DNA of 64,000 bases from Portulaca oleracea (Eukaryota > Streptophyta > Magnoliopsida > Caryophyllales > Portulacaceae), in assembly GCA_029582165.1 (NCBI GenBank), contig CM055877.1:28189793-28253792 (forward strand). The letters are read 5' to 3'. The notes beneath the pieces are model-generated. The model was not told the DNA's origin. It did no database searches and saw only the letters and a list, made by a program, of their open reading frames with translations. This document shows positions 10,943 through 21,748 of this stretch, one piece after another. A program made the position numbers and the translations under genes. The number at the start of each line of letters is the position of its first letter. The first letter of the stretch is position 1.

Positions 10943-11557
10943 AAGGGTGACTCACCCACTTTGCGAGTGCATGTCCTAACTCTATATGGACCTAACATGA
11001 TGGTAGCGGATCGATACTCATTGGGTCATTACTTGGATCGAGCCACGATGGATCATATTTGAATTTTTATCGCTCAAGATCAAGGTACAAGATACAATGG
11101 GAATCGACTCAAGGAGCGTCATAAAGGGCGAATAGGATCAATAGTAAGTGGATTGGCCGATCGCAATATCGAGCAGTTTGGCGATGTGGAAGGAGAAAAA
11201 TGTGCCCAAACCCGTGCAGGTTTGAATCGTAATTCCTCCCTTCAAATGGGCATAGACAGATTTCGCATGAGTCCAACTAGGCGTGCACATCAAACCTGCA
11301 GGTTTGGGCCACCAAACCTGCAGGTTTGGGCCAGTCCATCTCTCATTTGATCCTACGCGGGCTAGAATGACGTCCCACTCATGTTTGGGCTAGACATTTG
11401 GACTCATCTTTTACAGGATTAATTTACATGACATACAGATGCGGGATGAGCCTAACCATGACTTTAGATTCAGGGTTTTTCTAGGTTTAGGGAGATGAAT
11501 AGGGTACCACATGTTCTTGCCCCGGTGCATTTTCCCTATATGGAGTTCATAGGAAAA
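10943..11557. other. Element 5' leader / deleted LTR region
   Basis: No gene. It contains perfect AAACCTGCAGGTTT palindromes at about 11291-11304 and 11313-11326 and an AAACCCGTGCAGGTTT hairpin near 11207-11222. These echo the LTR palindromes, although the bulk of the stretch does not match the 4674-5792 LTR. Confidence 0.5.
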
Positions 11558-11683
11558 ATGTTGGGCCACTTTGCTTGCTTTCGGGCTAGACGAGAAATGG
11601 GTTTGCATGCCACTAAATTACTCAGCTAGCTTATCTTTTACAAATAACTAAAACTAATACCGGTACAAAATCCAGTGTCTACA
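11558..11683 (-). repeat. Truncated 5' LTR (first ~125 bp) of the Tat-like element
   Basis: This matches 5669-5792 closely from AATGTTGGGCC to GTCTACA. The other roughly 1 kb of the expected LTR is absent or unrecognisable. The flanking GTCTT duplication shows the outer boundary is genuine. Confidence 0.85.
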
Positions 11684-11807
11684 GTCTTACATTCTCACAC
11701 TTAGTTTTTCACACTTATAAGCTCACCAAACATACATATACACTTGAAATACATCAAGAATCTTCCACCATTTCGAGTGTATGGAATTCTTCACTTATAT
11801 TCCAACA

Positions 11808-11815
11808 CCTCCGCC
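11808..11815 (-). other. Polypurine tract of the copia element
   Basis: GGCGGAGG on the minus strand lies directly before the LTR start TGTTGGAA. This is the expected place for plus-strand DNA priming. Confidence 0.7.
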
Positions 11816-12322
11816 AACAAAACACATTAAGTCACACAACTGAAAACGCACAAGAGAGTAGGGGTCAGTCATGCATCTTAGATAGTTTCTTGTGAATTGA
11901 ACTTCTAAGTAGTGAACATAATTACAAATGTATGAATGTGATAGTTGACAAACCATTGGACTTCACATCCTTGTTGAACATTTGGATACATCACACCAAT
12001 ATGACTTAGCCAAATTAAGAAACCTCAAACTTATGACACTATTATATGTCGTATGTCCCATATCCTCTCGTGAGCAAATCAAAGCAAAGCCCAATAGCTC
12101 TTTGAAGAGACTACACTTCTTGCTTACATAGGTAGACTGAAACTTATATGCTCCTGTAATCAAGCCCCCATCCTTAATCAATCTATTAAGAGTAAACACT
12201 CATCCTCTTTTCATTACAAAACTTGAGCACAAAAGTTACCCTTGAGAAGATTTTGAAACTTGTGCTAACACAAACGCTATGTAATGGAGTCACCCTCCAA
12301 GGGCTTGACATCAAGTCAAGTA

Positions 12323-13058
12323 TCAAGAAGGGGCACTACCACTAGTATTTGTCAAGATAGAGCTTATACCTATCCCCCTTGATGATTTAATCTCCAAGTC
12401 CTTGGAAAATCCCTTTGTCAAGGAATCAGCAAGATTCCTACTTGAAGGCACATACCCGATAGTCACTACCCTATCCTTGATGAGTTGATGTGTGCGTGCA
12501 TGTCTAAGTCCAGTGTACCTTGAGTTTCCATTGAGGGCATGACTATAAACCATATCTTGGGTAGACTTACTATCGTAATGAGTGGAGATTGGTGCCATAG
12601 GTTAGGCCAAATAGGAAACTCCAACATCAAATTTTGAAACCACTCTGATTCCTTACAAGCCGTGGTCAAGGCCACCAACTTGGATGCCATAATGGAATCT
12701 GAAAAGCAAAACTTTGTTTCTTGGAAACCTAAGTACAATTCCCCCACCAAGCATGAATAGTTAAACCCGTGGTTGAGGAATAGTCCTCCTTATCACTAGC
12801 CCAACTTGCATCCGAGTATCCCTCCAAAACCGAGGGTACTCCTTTATATTGTAGGGCATAGTTAGGGGTTTTCTTAAGGTATCTTAATACCCTCCTTATT
12901 GCATGCCAATGGTACTTGCTACGATTACTCGTGTGCCAACTAAATTTACCTATTGCATAAGCAATGTCCAACCTTGTGTTTGTCATAGCATATATGAAGC
13001 TACTAATAACCTTGGCATACTCTTCTTGACAAATAGTTCTTCCTTCATTTTTAACCAA
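12323..13058 (-). pseudogene. Copia RNase H domain, fragmented
   Basis: RNase H degrades RNA in the RNA:DNA hybrid during retrotransposition. The upstream piece (13058-12729) shows YAMTNTRLDIAYAIGKFSWH, VLRYLKKTPNYALQYKG and GYSDASWASDKEDYSSTTG, the copia RNase H signature with the D-A-S-W motif. It then shifts frame through 12750-12466 and 12598-12323, ending with GLRHARTHQLIKDRV and the terminal NLADSLTKG motif. At least two shifts break it. Only a short 3' region separates it from the polypurine tract. Confidence 0.88.
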
Positions 13059-13089
13059 ATGAAATCTTGCATCGAAAGGTGTTAAACTG

Positions 13090-13960
13090 GAGTAAGATTG
13101 TTACATTTGAGCTTCTCCAACACTGTTTCGATAAAATGGGATTCTGAAAGGCTAATGCCATCATTATTTCTAATGATCTTAATGCCCAATATCACATCTG
13201 CCTCACCCATATCTTTCATGGAAAACTTGGATGAGAGAAAACTCTTGGTTTCCAAAACTTGTTCTTTGTCAGCACCAAAAATCTACATCTCGTCCACATA
13301 CAAGCAAATAAAGACTCCTTTTCCATTCTCAAACTTATAGTACACACACTTATCGGATTCATTAATTGCAAAACCAAAAGAAATCACAACCTCATCAAAC
13401 TTTTGATGCCATTTCTTAGGAGCTTGTTTTCAACCATATAAAGACCTAACTAGTTTGTATACTTTCTTTCTTCTCCCTTGCTCACAAAGCCCTCAGGTTG
13501 CCTCATGTATTCCTCTTCCTCTAATTCATCATTTAGAAAAGTAGTCTTGACATCCATTTGGTGAGTTTCATGCTTAAAGATAGTGGCTAACGCTATTAGA
13601 ACCCTTATAGTAGTTATTTGTGCCACTGGTGCATAGGTGTCAAAGTAGCCTATACCATGTCATTGTGTAACGCCTCTAATAGCTAGTTGGGCTTTATACC
13701 TTTCGTATGGTACCATCTACTTTCCTTTTCCATTTAAAAATCCATTTAGAGGTGATATGCTTACTACCGGGGGGAGGATTCATAAGGATCCAAGTATTAT
13801 TCTCTAGAATTGAATCCATCTCTTCTTGTATAGCCTTCATCCAAAAGGGGGCATCTTGTGATCCCATGACCTCACTAAAAGTCCTAGGATCACAATCAAT
13901 GCTATGGATGTAAGGGATTTGATTGCAAATCTATTCCCTTGTCCTCTCTACCAAGTAGAG
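13090..13960 (-). pseudogene. Copia reverse transcriptase, fragmented
   Basis: No long frame survives, but reading the minus strand piecewise gives KLVRSLYG, a stop, then KQAPKKWHQKFDEVV (about 13450-13385), followed by ESDKCVYYKFENGKG and LYVDEM (about 13285), where the family has the catalytic Tyr-Val-Asp-Asp. One Asp is changed to Glu and a stop follows, so the active site is lost. After it come ETKSFLSSKFSMKDMGEADV and ILGIKI, the usual thumb-region motif. The N-terminal part towards 13960 is further decayed. It joins RNase H downstream. Confidence 0.85.
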
Positions 13961-14153
13961 ATAGAAATCATCCCAAAATTATTTTTCTCTTTTCTATGTC
14001 TCTTTCTTATTTTAGGTCCATAATTTTTATGATGTTTACTAGATGCTTGTTCTTTTGGAATCATGTCACAAGTGACATCTTTGAGTCTTAGTATTGAATG
14101 GAATCTTTTCTCATCAAATAAGGCATCAATGGATTCTATAACGGTGTTCACCA

Positions 14154-14869
14154 TTACATACTAATTAGGTTCAATAACTGTGAACTTATAAGCCTTACTA
14201 TCTTGATCATATCTAAAGAATATGCATTCAATACCCCTTTCACCCAAATTTCTCTTCTTAGTTTTGGGAACTTTAACAATTGCCCTACACCCCAAACCCT
14301 TAAGCGACTTAAATTTGGCTTGTGTTTGTTCCAAATCTCATAGGGAGTAATTGAATTATCCTTAGTAGATATTCTATTCAAGATGTAGTATGCCGTAAGC
14401 ATGACTTCACCCAAACCCCCCTCCCCCCTCCAGTTAATCCAGAGTTACATAGCATAGCATTAACCATTTCTTTAAGAGTTTGATTTTTCCTTTCGGCGAC
14501 CCCATTTTGTTTAGGAGTATAGGGGGCTATTATTTGATGAACAATACCGATTTCTTGAAAGTATAGGGGGCTATTATTTGATGAACAATACTCCCCACCC
14601 CTATCCGACCTAAGGATTTTAATAAAGAATTCACAATGCAATTCACTTTTGGCGTTAAATAATTTAAACTTATCAAGTGTTTTATCTTTGGTTCTTATTA
14701 AATAAACTTGGAAATATCTTGAATGATCATCTATAAAAGTGATGTAGTACTTCTTACCACCAATTGTAGGATTAGTGTGAATATCACCTAAGTCACTATA
14801 AATAAGATCTAGTAACTTAGATTCCCTCTTAATACATGGAAAAGATGCTTTGGTCATTTGGGTTATCAT
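14154..14869 (-). pseudogene. Copia integrase core, broken
   Basis: Integrase inserts element DNA into the genome. The frame from 14869 shows LDLIYSDLGDIHT, then KYYITFIDDHSRY, ILRSDRGGEY and the PYTPKQNGVAERKNQTLKE motif, so the DD-E core is recognisable. The upper frame ends at 14378 just after the E-containing helix; the continuation MGEVMLTAYYILNRISTK...YEIWNKHKPNLSRLRVWG is in another frame (14414-14154). A 44-bp direct duplication (14517-14547 and 14561-14591) makes the same DNA read as YCSSNNSPLY in one copy and as VHQIIAPY in the other, inside the domain. Confidence 0.9.
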
Positions 14870-14913
14870 GCATGTCTTAGTACACTTCTTGATATTATCA
14901 TCTACTTGTGGAA

Positions 14914-15447
14914 TTAATCAAGTCTAGACGTGACTTGCATTTTCCTAAAGTTCACATGACCAAGACGATAATGCAATAAAGAAGAAAGGGAAAAGGGCTG
15001 CACATACACATAACCGAAAATCACTTCATTAACATTTGCAACATCAATAGAGTCATTACACACAACATTAAGCTTAAACATGGTCCCACTAACATAACCC
15101 TTACCCACGAAAATACCACTCTTTGAAAGTACATAATTATCTCCATTATCCACTTGAAGAAACCTACGCCTACTTAACAAGAACCCGGAAACTAGATTCT
15201 TACTCACTTCTGGGGCAAAATATACATCCTTAAGAGTAAGAGTTTTGTCGTAAGTGAACTTGAGATCAATTTGGCCAACACCTTTCACCGAAAATTGAGC
15301 ATTGTTCCCCATATAAAGGCTCTTTCCCTCCTCGTCCAGAGTAAAACTTGTGAAGAAGCGGCGGTTGTTGCATACGTGCCTAGCGGCATCTGAATCAATA
15401 AACAAAGCGTAGTCATTACATACTATATTGGTTTGTTCTTTGATCAT
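14914..15447 (-). pseudogene. Copia protease and GAG-pre-integrase region
   Basis: The frame begins with ALFIDSDAARHVCNNRRFFT, which aligns in pattern with the copia aspartic protease region (canonical D-S/T-G-A-x-x-H). Here the residue after Asp-Ser is Asp rather than Gly, so catalysis is doubtful. YMGNNAQFSVKGVGQIDLKF and LTLKDVYFAPEVSKNLVSG are the expected following segments. LLHYRLGHVNFRKM is the GAG-pre-integrase His motif. The frame ends at 14914, a little before the integrase core. It overlaps the gag fragment upstream by four bases. Confidence 0.88.
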
Positions 15448-16310
15448 GGCAATAAACTCACTTGGTGTTTTCTCCTTGCACGTGGCACTTTAATCGAGTA
15501 GGCCATGTTTCTTTTTCCAAACATAGCAATCTCATTTTTTAAGTGTGAGACTTCTATACTCCCAACACAAGGGCTTCTTCTTGTTGTTTTTGGCAAACTT
15601 TTTTTTTTGTTCTTGTTGTTGTCGTCATTAGGCCTTTTCCTCTTTACCTTTTGGCCATGGCTAGAGCCTCCATGTTGTACAACATGAACTTTAGAGGCAT
15701 CTTTAGGATCATCCTGTAAATGCAACTCTTCCTCGATACGAAGATGGTTAGCAAGTTCCTCAATAGTCATTGCTTCTTTCTTCTGTTGAAGGGTTTTCTT
15801 AGTGTCTTTCCAAGAGTGAGGTCACTTATCAACCAAAGGAAAGGAAACTATGATAGACTCATCCATGTTCAGATTATGTTGTATAAGATTACTTAAAATA
15901 CATTAGACATCATGAAGTTGGTCTAAAACTGGACGACCTTCAATCATGCAATAATTCATGAATTGACTAACCAAAAAATTCTTACTTGATGCATCCTTTA
16001 ACATGTATATGTTTTCCAATGCCTCCCAAAGATCTTTAGCAGTCTCATGTTTTGATAGATATCAAATAAGGTGCCCTCCATGCCGTTGAGAATGTACCCA
16101 TAGCATATGCAATCATCATTCTCGAATTTCTGGCATCTTCTCATCTCCGCCATCATCTCACTCCTTGGGGTATGGCGAGGTTAGCATGTAGACAACCTTC
16201 AATGTGGTTAGTATGATGTGCATCTTCTTTTTCCATCGTCGAAAATTTACACTGTCAAACTTGTCAAGCTTTTGGAAACCGGATGTCAAATCCTTGAATG
16301 ATGTCATCTA
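15444..16310 (-). pseudogene. gag: Copia gag (UBN2-type) remnant
   Basis: Reading the minus strand from about 16310 gives SGFQKLDKFDSVNFRRWKKK followed by MHIILTTLKVVYML, the N-terminal gag motif of plant copia elements. Stops and shifts then break it; NFLVSQFMNY-like and WKTYTC-like pieces can be followed. The 15770-15444 frame supplies the C-terminal part: TIEELANHLRIEEE and a Lys/Asn-rich stretch. A zinc knuckle expected there is not recognisable. The Athila-like insertion lies about 110 bp upstream of the gag start. Confidence 0.82.
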
Positions 16311-16418
16311 TAGGATATATAAGTCAAAGATTGTTGAAGTAAGGGGTAGATTTATGATGGAAAATCTTAAATAATCAAGAGGGTTGTAAGCGTACTTACT
16401 CTTCTTTGACTTATATAC

Positions 16419-17868
16419 TGATAAGTCATTTTTATATAGAGTTTTTAGGGCTCAAAACATGTCAGTTTCATGCCTTTATATCCAAAATCCCGTATTTTAA
16501 TGTCAATTTCTGTGATTTTTGCACTTGTTCGCAAGATTGGTGTGTTTTGCAGGAATCAATGGAATTATATCAAAAAGGCATGAAAAGTTGAAGGAAAAAT
16601 GGGAGAAAAATACAAAGAAAATAAAAAAAGAGTTGAAGAAGAAGATAAGAAAGAAGAGAAAGCGACCCAAACGTGCCACGACCCAATCCAGCTGAGACGG
16701 AGCAACAAGGCGCGACCAGCATTCTCAAAATGCAGCCAGTGCCTTGTCCAGAGACTTTGATAACCGAGAAAGAGCAAAATGCTACCAGTGTTTTTTGGGC
16801 GCTGCCACCGCCAAGACACGGAAGAACCCTACCTTTGAACTAAACGCAGACAGCGTTTTTGAAACGCTGCCAGTGTTTTGCTCCCTAATCCGGCCCTATA
16901 AAAGGGATTTAAGTCCGCCGTTTTGGAGATCAGTTTTTAGAGTCGAATTTCATTCAGTTTCTACGGTAATTTTAGACTAGTTTTTAGAGAGCTTTTTAGG
17001 GTAGATTTTAGATAGTTTTTTCCAGTTAATTCACAAACATTGTTATTAGATTAGATTGTTGCTTGTGATCGAGAAACATGAAAGAGATCGATTCGGGTGA
17101 CACGAAGAGATCGATTCCGCGAATTCGAACACGATTATTTCTATTTTACTTTCATGCTTCCTTGTTATTGTTTAGATTTTGCGATGTTTACTTCCAGTAA
17201 TATGAGTAGCTAATTTCATTTGTTTGGGTGATAAACTCGATGTCTATTGATTAAATTTGAATACAGTCTCGGTGTTAGATTGTCATTTAATTTTATTCGT
17301 TTAATCTGCGTGAATTGTATGTCATGTAATTTGGCAACAGAACGACAGTTTGAGCCTATTAGATTCTCGACAATATAACGACAGTTTGAGTCTTGAATTG
17401 GAAGACGTAGATTGAATAGGTTTAGAAAGTAGTTAGACATAATGATTCTTGCCTAGGGTCAATTTATAATCAGTTCTTTTCTTTGATTGGATTCAATAGT
17501 TAGAAATAATATTTAGTTTAATCACTGTAACTCACTTCGGATCGAAAGATCGATGTGATAAGTCCTAAAAAGATTATAGACCCCGAATTATCTTGTTACC
17601 TGCACCGGGATTGTTGATAATTTGATTGATTGACTAGAATGGACTCTTATGAACGCTTTTAATTAATTGGTTAAAACCTAAAAATTCCTGCTTTCTTAGT
17701 TTAGTTTTAGAAAACCTTACCACAACCCTTGGATTGACCTAGCATTCTTTCTAGCGAACTAGTTCAGTGCGTGGTTGAACGCAAATCTCTGAGAGAGAAC
17801 GATATTTTATTACTACACAGACCCGTACACTTGCGATACACAGACACCTATACGTTTTAGGTCTGTCA
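16419..17868 (+). repeat. 5' LTR of the Athila-like element
   Basis: It starts TGATAAGTCATTTTTATATA and ends GGTCTGTCA, 6 bp before the primer site. It contains repeated words of the GCTGCCAGTG type (about 16700-16880), which recur as GCTGCCAGCG at about 19540-19610. No second LTR is available for confirmation. Confidence 0.65.
16897..16904 (+). promoter_or_regulatory. Candidate LTR TATA box
   Basis: TATAAAAG in the context CCCTATAAAAGGG lies about 480 bp into the LTR, a plausible U3/R position. No transcription data are available. Confidence 0.5.
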
Positions 17869-17874
17869 AGTTTT

Positions 17875-17892
17875 TGGCATCGTTGCCGGGGA
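17875..17892 (+). other. Primer binding site, tRNA-Asp type
   Basis: TGGCATCGTTGCCGGGGA differs by one base from the TGGCGCCGTTGCCGGGG site used by Athila/Tat-type elements. It lies 6 bp after the LTR end. Confidence 0.8.
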
Positions 17893-18002
17893 TTTGTTCC
17901 CCCAACCGCCATTGAATGAACTCGCTCTAGGTGACTAGGTTTTTATTGCTTTTCTTTAAACCTTAAAATCAAATAAAAATAAAAATTTTAAAAATCTAAA
18001 AT

Positions 18003-19186
18003 ATGGCATCTTTTTATTTTCCCCAACTTGAACGTGAATTATACTGGAATTATTATCAGCATTTATTTCCTTTTATTGTTGAAAGTGAGAGTATGATTGG
18101 AAAATGTGAAATTCTTGATGTTATTTTTGAAGGTGTGAATACGGAGACCCGTAATATTTTGAATTATTTTGGTTTTCATGAAAAATCCGTTGATGAAGCT
18201 TGAGATTTACTTAAATCACTTGAACGTGATACATATGATTTTGAAACTTCTAATGATACGACTGAGTACTTTAATCCTTGTGCCTTTCATGCTAAGTCCT
18301 ACATCCAATCTCGTAATTTAGTTATTAGTGTTTCATGTAGTCCTTCTGAACAAGATGATTCTACTTTCCCTAGAATTACCTTAAATTTTTATTGAAGGCA
18401 GGGTTAGAAAAACAAATAAATACAACTGAATTGTGATGATAGTGAGTCCACCGTCTCTTTAGAGGCTAGTTTAGATAATCCTTCTTATCCTAGTTTACCT
18501 GAAAACACTACTGATGGTGTTTCTGATTTGCATGATACTTCCTTACCTATTTTAGTAGTGTTTCTGATTTGCATGATACTCCCTTACCTATTTCTCAGTC
18601 AACGGGGTTTGAGGTGAGTCAGACTTCTGGGTTAGATACTAGATATGAAAACGAATTTCATCATAAGTCGGTTGATTTTATTTATGAGGAACCTAAGGCT
18701 GATAATGAATTAAATTTCTCGAACAAGGATCCTGAAAATATTGTACTCCCTGACCCCAGTGATTTATTTCATGCTTCTACTCCTTTTTCACTACCTTCAG
18801 TTTCACCAAAAATTAATAAGGAACCCATACTTGATGAAAAGACCTTCGATGTGCAAGTTAATTTCTTTGACGAGGTTAATTCAAGTGAAACTAACAATGT
18901 CAGTGATGAGTTGTCCTTAGGAAAATTTAGAGGTTATGAACCCTCCCTTGATCCTTATTGGATACACCTAAAAGACATTTCTAGAAAATTCTTATGGACC
19001 ACATATTTTAATTCTTTTGATTTTTCAGGTGAATTTGATTTATTACTGAGAGCATTACTAACGTTTTTATCTATAAGATTCCAATGGCTCTCTTATTTAC
19101 TGGCTTGCAGACCGCATGAAAGAGAGTTTGATAAGCTACTAAGGGCATTGACGGCATCCGAAACGAAGACCCGGAACCTATCTTAG
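18003..19186 (+). pseudogene. Unrecognised retroelement reading frame, broken
   Basis: I do not recognise a catalytic domain. Frame 3 from 18003 (FYFPQLERELYWNYYQHLFP) ends at TGA 18201-18203 but protein-like sequence continues in frame (DLLKSLERDTYDFETSN). A 41-bp tandem duplication (starts 18517 and 18558, GTGTTTCTGATTTGCATGAT) precedes a switch to frame 2 (18569-19186), which encodes an acidic, Asp/Glu/Ser-rich region and then ISRKFLWTTYFNSFDF and REFDKLLRALTASE, itself echoed by EFDLLLRALLTF earlier in the frame. It sits where gag would be. A host gene is unlikely because an LTR and primer site lie directly upstream. Confidence 0.55.
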
Positions 19187-20348
19187 TAGGGATCCATAAC
19201 GTCCAGCTAACGACGTTAAACAAAGCAACCCTGGGGAGGTACATCAATATCTAATATCTATTCCTCCCCACCTTTTTATTTTCTTTTAGTTTTTACTCCC
19301 AAGTAATTTTTATTTTGATGTTTACTAATATTTTTCTTTTAGTGTGTAGAGGAAAAAGAAGAAAATTCAAGAAAATTTATGGCTTTTATTAAAATTTTTA
19401 TTTCTAACCTAATAAATTTTAAGTTGGTAGATGTTTGTAGGGGATCTTGGTATGTCAAATTGTAGGGAAAATAAGAAGGAGAAAAGGTAAAGTGAGAAAA
19501 CAAGCAAAATTGGCCAATAAAAAAGCATCAGGTAGCAAAACGCTGGCAGCGCCTCGTCCAGAGAGTTCAGGTACGCAATTTTGCAAAACGCTGCCAGCGC
19601 TTTGTTGTTTTCCCAGGTTATTTTGCCCGCCTTTTTTTTCGGGACCCCTCTCTTTTTCTTTTCAATTTGAAAACTCTTCTCCCACTTTTTGCCCTAACCC
19701 CCGACGCACCAGCTCCCGACCACCACCCTCCTCCTCACCGCCGACCTCGCCGTCGACGTCGCCGGCACCGCCACACACCACCACCACCCTCTTCTCTATC
19801 TTTTCTCATCTCACTTGCACTCTAACACTTTGAACTCTCAAGTTTCCATTCCCCTTTTCACTGCAAGTTGAAGGTTAATTCTCAACTCTTTCTCTTGTTC
19901 TTTGATTATATACTTCGATTATGGTATGACTTTAATTAAATACTTGAGTTTATTGAGTAATTTGTTGAATTTATACCATATACCATGTCCTAGATTTGAA
20001 TTTCTTGTTTGGGTTTGATTCTTGGATTGAATTCTTGATTAGGGCATGATTTGAGTTTATTGATTTGATCCTTTTGTTCCAGAGTCGAGTGAATTATAAT
20101 GTTTGGTGTATTGAGAAAGCAATGTGATGTTGAAATTGAGAAATTTAGGTTTAGATTTTGATGGTGATTGTGTTGTGGTGTTATACTCTGTTTTTGGTGT
20201 GGTTTTAGGTTAGATTTATCTTAATTTCAATTCCTAGTATCAATTAAGCATGGGGGAGTGTTAGTATTGAGTTTATGCATTGCGATCGTGCTTATTTGAT
20301 ACCTAGTGTTATTCTTGGTAATTGTACTGATTTTGTGAATGTTTTTAG
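19187..20348 (+). other. Non-coding spacer of the Athila-like element
   Basis: At about 19205-19240, CGACGTTAAACAAAGC followed by CTGGGGAGGTA resembles the conserved GACGTTAAA...GGGAGG motif of Athila/Tat interiors. The stretch also contains CT- and GC-rich tracts (19680-19800, Ser/Pro/Thr-coding by chance) and AT-rich sequence up to the ORF1-like start. No gene is seen. Confidence 0.55.
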
Positions 20349-21508
20349 ATGGTGAGGACTAAAAATCCAAGCTTCTCCGAACCCCCGGGCGATGACAATG
20401 AAGTCGGAGGAAGCCGAAAGTGAAAGGCTACGACGACCGAGAAAGGAAAACAGAAGGCCATGGCTCACAAGGACTCGAGGAGCTCGAACCCCTTCAACTT
20501 CGAAGGGGAGAGTAAGAAGAGGTACGACTCTCTTTCCCAAAGAGCCCTCATCCCCACCAAATACATGTGTGAATCATTCTTGCGTAATTGTGGCATGTTG
20601 GATGATGTGAATTGGATGTTAGGACATTGTCATATGACCAACAATGCTAGATTAGGCGAGCCAACCTTTAGGGGGATCACCCTTGAATTCTTGTCTACCT
20701 TTGTAGTGAACCTCCAAGGGAGCGATGGGTGCATTCGATTCCAGCTTTTGGGGGTAGAAAGGACTATGACTGTGTCCGATTTTGCCTGTGTTTTTGAGTT
20801 GCCCGAACGTACATGTCGGGATTCGTCCCTCATACCTATATAATGGAATGGAAAGGGTTTCTTTTACAGAATTTTTGGTTTTGACAATTAGAACCCTAGC
20901 AACACTCCCGTGACTTTAATTAGGAACCCCGTGATGAGGTATGTTCACCGCATCCTCTCTTGCGGTATCTTCGGGAGACCCGATAGCTCAAACAAAGCTA
21001 CCCGAGCTGATTGCTACATGTTATATGTGATGCTAGATGTCAACACACGCGCCGACCCTGCACCTATGCTAGCTCATCACCTTTCTAATGTCGCTACCTC
21101 AACCAACAAGGGCATTGCCATAGGGGGGTTACATCACGCACCTTGCACGCTCATTCGGCTTTAGACCGCCTAGGAACCCCACTGACCTTGTCCTGGGTAG
21201 CATGATTTTGGATGGGGACCAGTGTAATTCCTTTGGTTTGTGCAAGTTTGATAAAGACTCGTGTTGTCTTTGGGTCTATCCCAACAAAGCTACGTTTCCC
21301 GTGCCTCACCCCCGCACCTCACCCCAAGTTGTTGAGAATTTGCTTTGGATGCCACCCTTTCCTGATTTTGATCCCGAGCCTGAGCCTGAAATCCATCCTG
21401 ACCCCTCAACCCGAGCAACCTCAGTTAGACTATGAGGCGCGCTTTCGCGACCTCCAGACCTCTATTGAGTGAACCGAGCACCGTGTAAACGAGTTGCGAG
21501 AGAGTTTT
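20349..21508 (+). pseudogene. Athila ORF1-like protein, N-terminal and middle part
   Basis: ATG at 20349 gives a short N-terminus with a TGA near 20421, then NPFNFEGESKKRYDSLSQRA, PTKYMCESFLRNCGMLDDVN, EPTFRGITLEFLSTFVV and IRFQLLGVERTMTVSDFACV. This series resembles the plant Athila ORF1 family (PF03078-type), a retroelement protein of uncertain role. The frame stops at 20841-20843; further pieces in shifted frames follow (CYMLYVMLDVNTRADPAPML, GDQCNSFGLCKFDKDSCCLW). The last recognisable part, YEARFRDLQTSIE-stop-TEHRVNELRES, runs into the CRM-like LTR at 21509. Confidence 0.75.
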
Positions 21509-21748
21509 TGAAGAGTCCCGAGTTCCGTTCTCGTCCCTTGTAACATTTACCAAGCGAGCCGCCTCAACCTCAGTGAATCTCAAAGTGCAATTCCCGGTGA
21601 AGCCCAGAAACGCAAGGGTAGTCTCGGCCATCCATTGGATGGAAACCGAGACCTTCTAAGGAGGCCGCTTGTGCCCCGACCCCCGGAGGCCCGGGGTCGT
21701 ACCGTCCCGAGATGGTGAACAATGCCTTGACCGGTCCGGGTTACTTTT
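21509..21748 (+). repeat. 5' LTR of the CRM-like element, left part
   Basis: It matches 37345-37583 closely, from TGAAGAGTC through GGTTACTTTT. It is interrupted at 21748 by the nested gypsy element, and the LTR resumes at 31823. Confidence 0.9.

Larger units (their letters stand above)
4674..11683 (-). mobile_element. Non-autonomous Tat-like Ty3/gypsy LTR element, nested in copia LTR
   Basis: The element starts TGTAGAC (4674) and ends GTCTACA (11683), and is flanked by the identical 5-bp duplication GTCTT at 4669-4673 and 11684-11688. The last ~125 bp at both ends match closely (5669-5792 with 11558-11683). A gag remnant lies on the minus strand next to the right end, so transcription ran right to left. 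No protease, RT or integrase is present. The interior holds an Athila-type 3' UTR segment and a 78-bp hairpin array. Gag with long non-coding tandem repeats is typical of Tat-lineage derivatives; lineage is inferred from gag only. Confidence 0.85.
11684..16418 (-). mobile_element. Degraded Ty1/copia element (body plus start of 3' LTR)
   Basis: Minus-strand domains in order are gag (about 16310-15440), protease/pre-integrase, integrase, RT and RNase H, the Ty1/copia order with integrase before RT. The 3' LTR starts at 11807 with TGTTGGAATATAAG after a purine tract, and is cut at 11684 by the insertion at 4674-11683. The 5' LTR is missing: the leader is interrupted at 16418 by the start of the Athila-like element. 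Many stops and shifts make it inactive. Confidence 0.88.

Noticed and set aside
19447..19833. Host gene with a Ser/Pro-rich product
   Set aside because: It is embedded in the Athila-like element, has simple-sequence composition and no splice or domain support.
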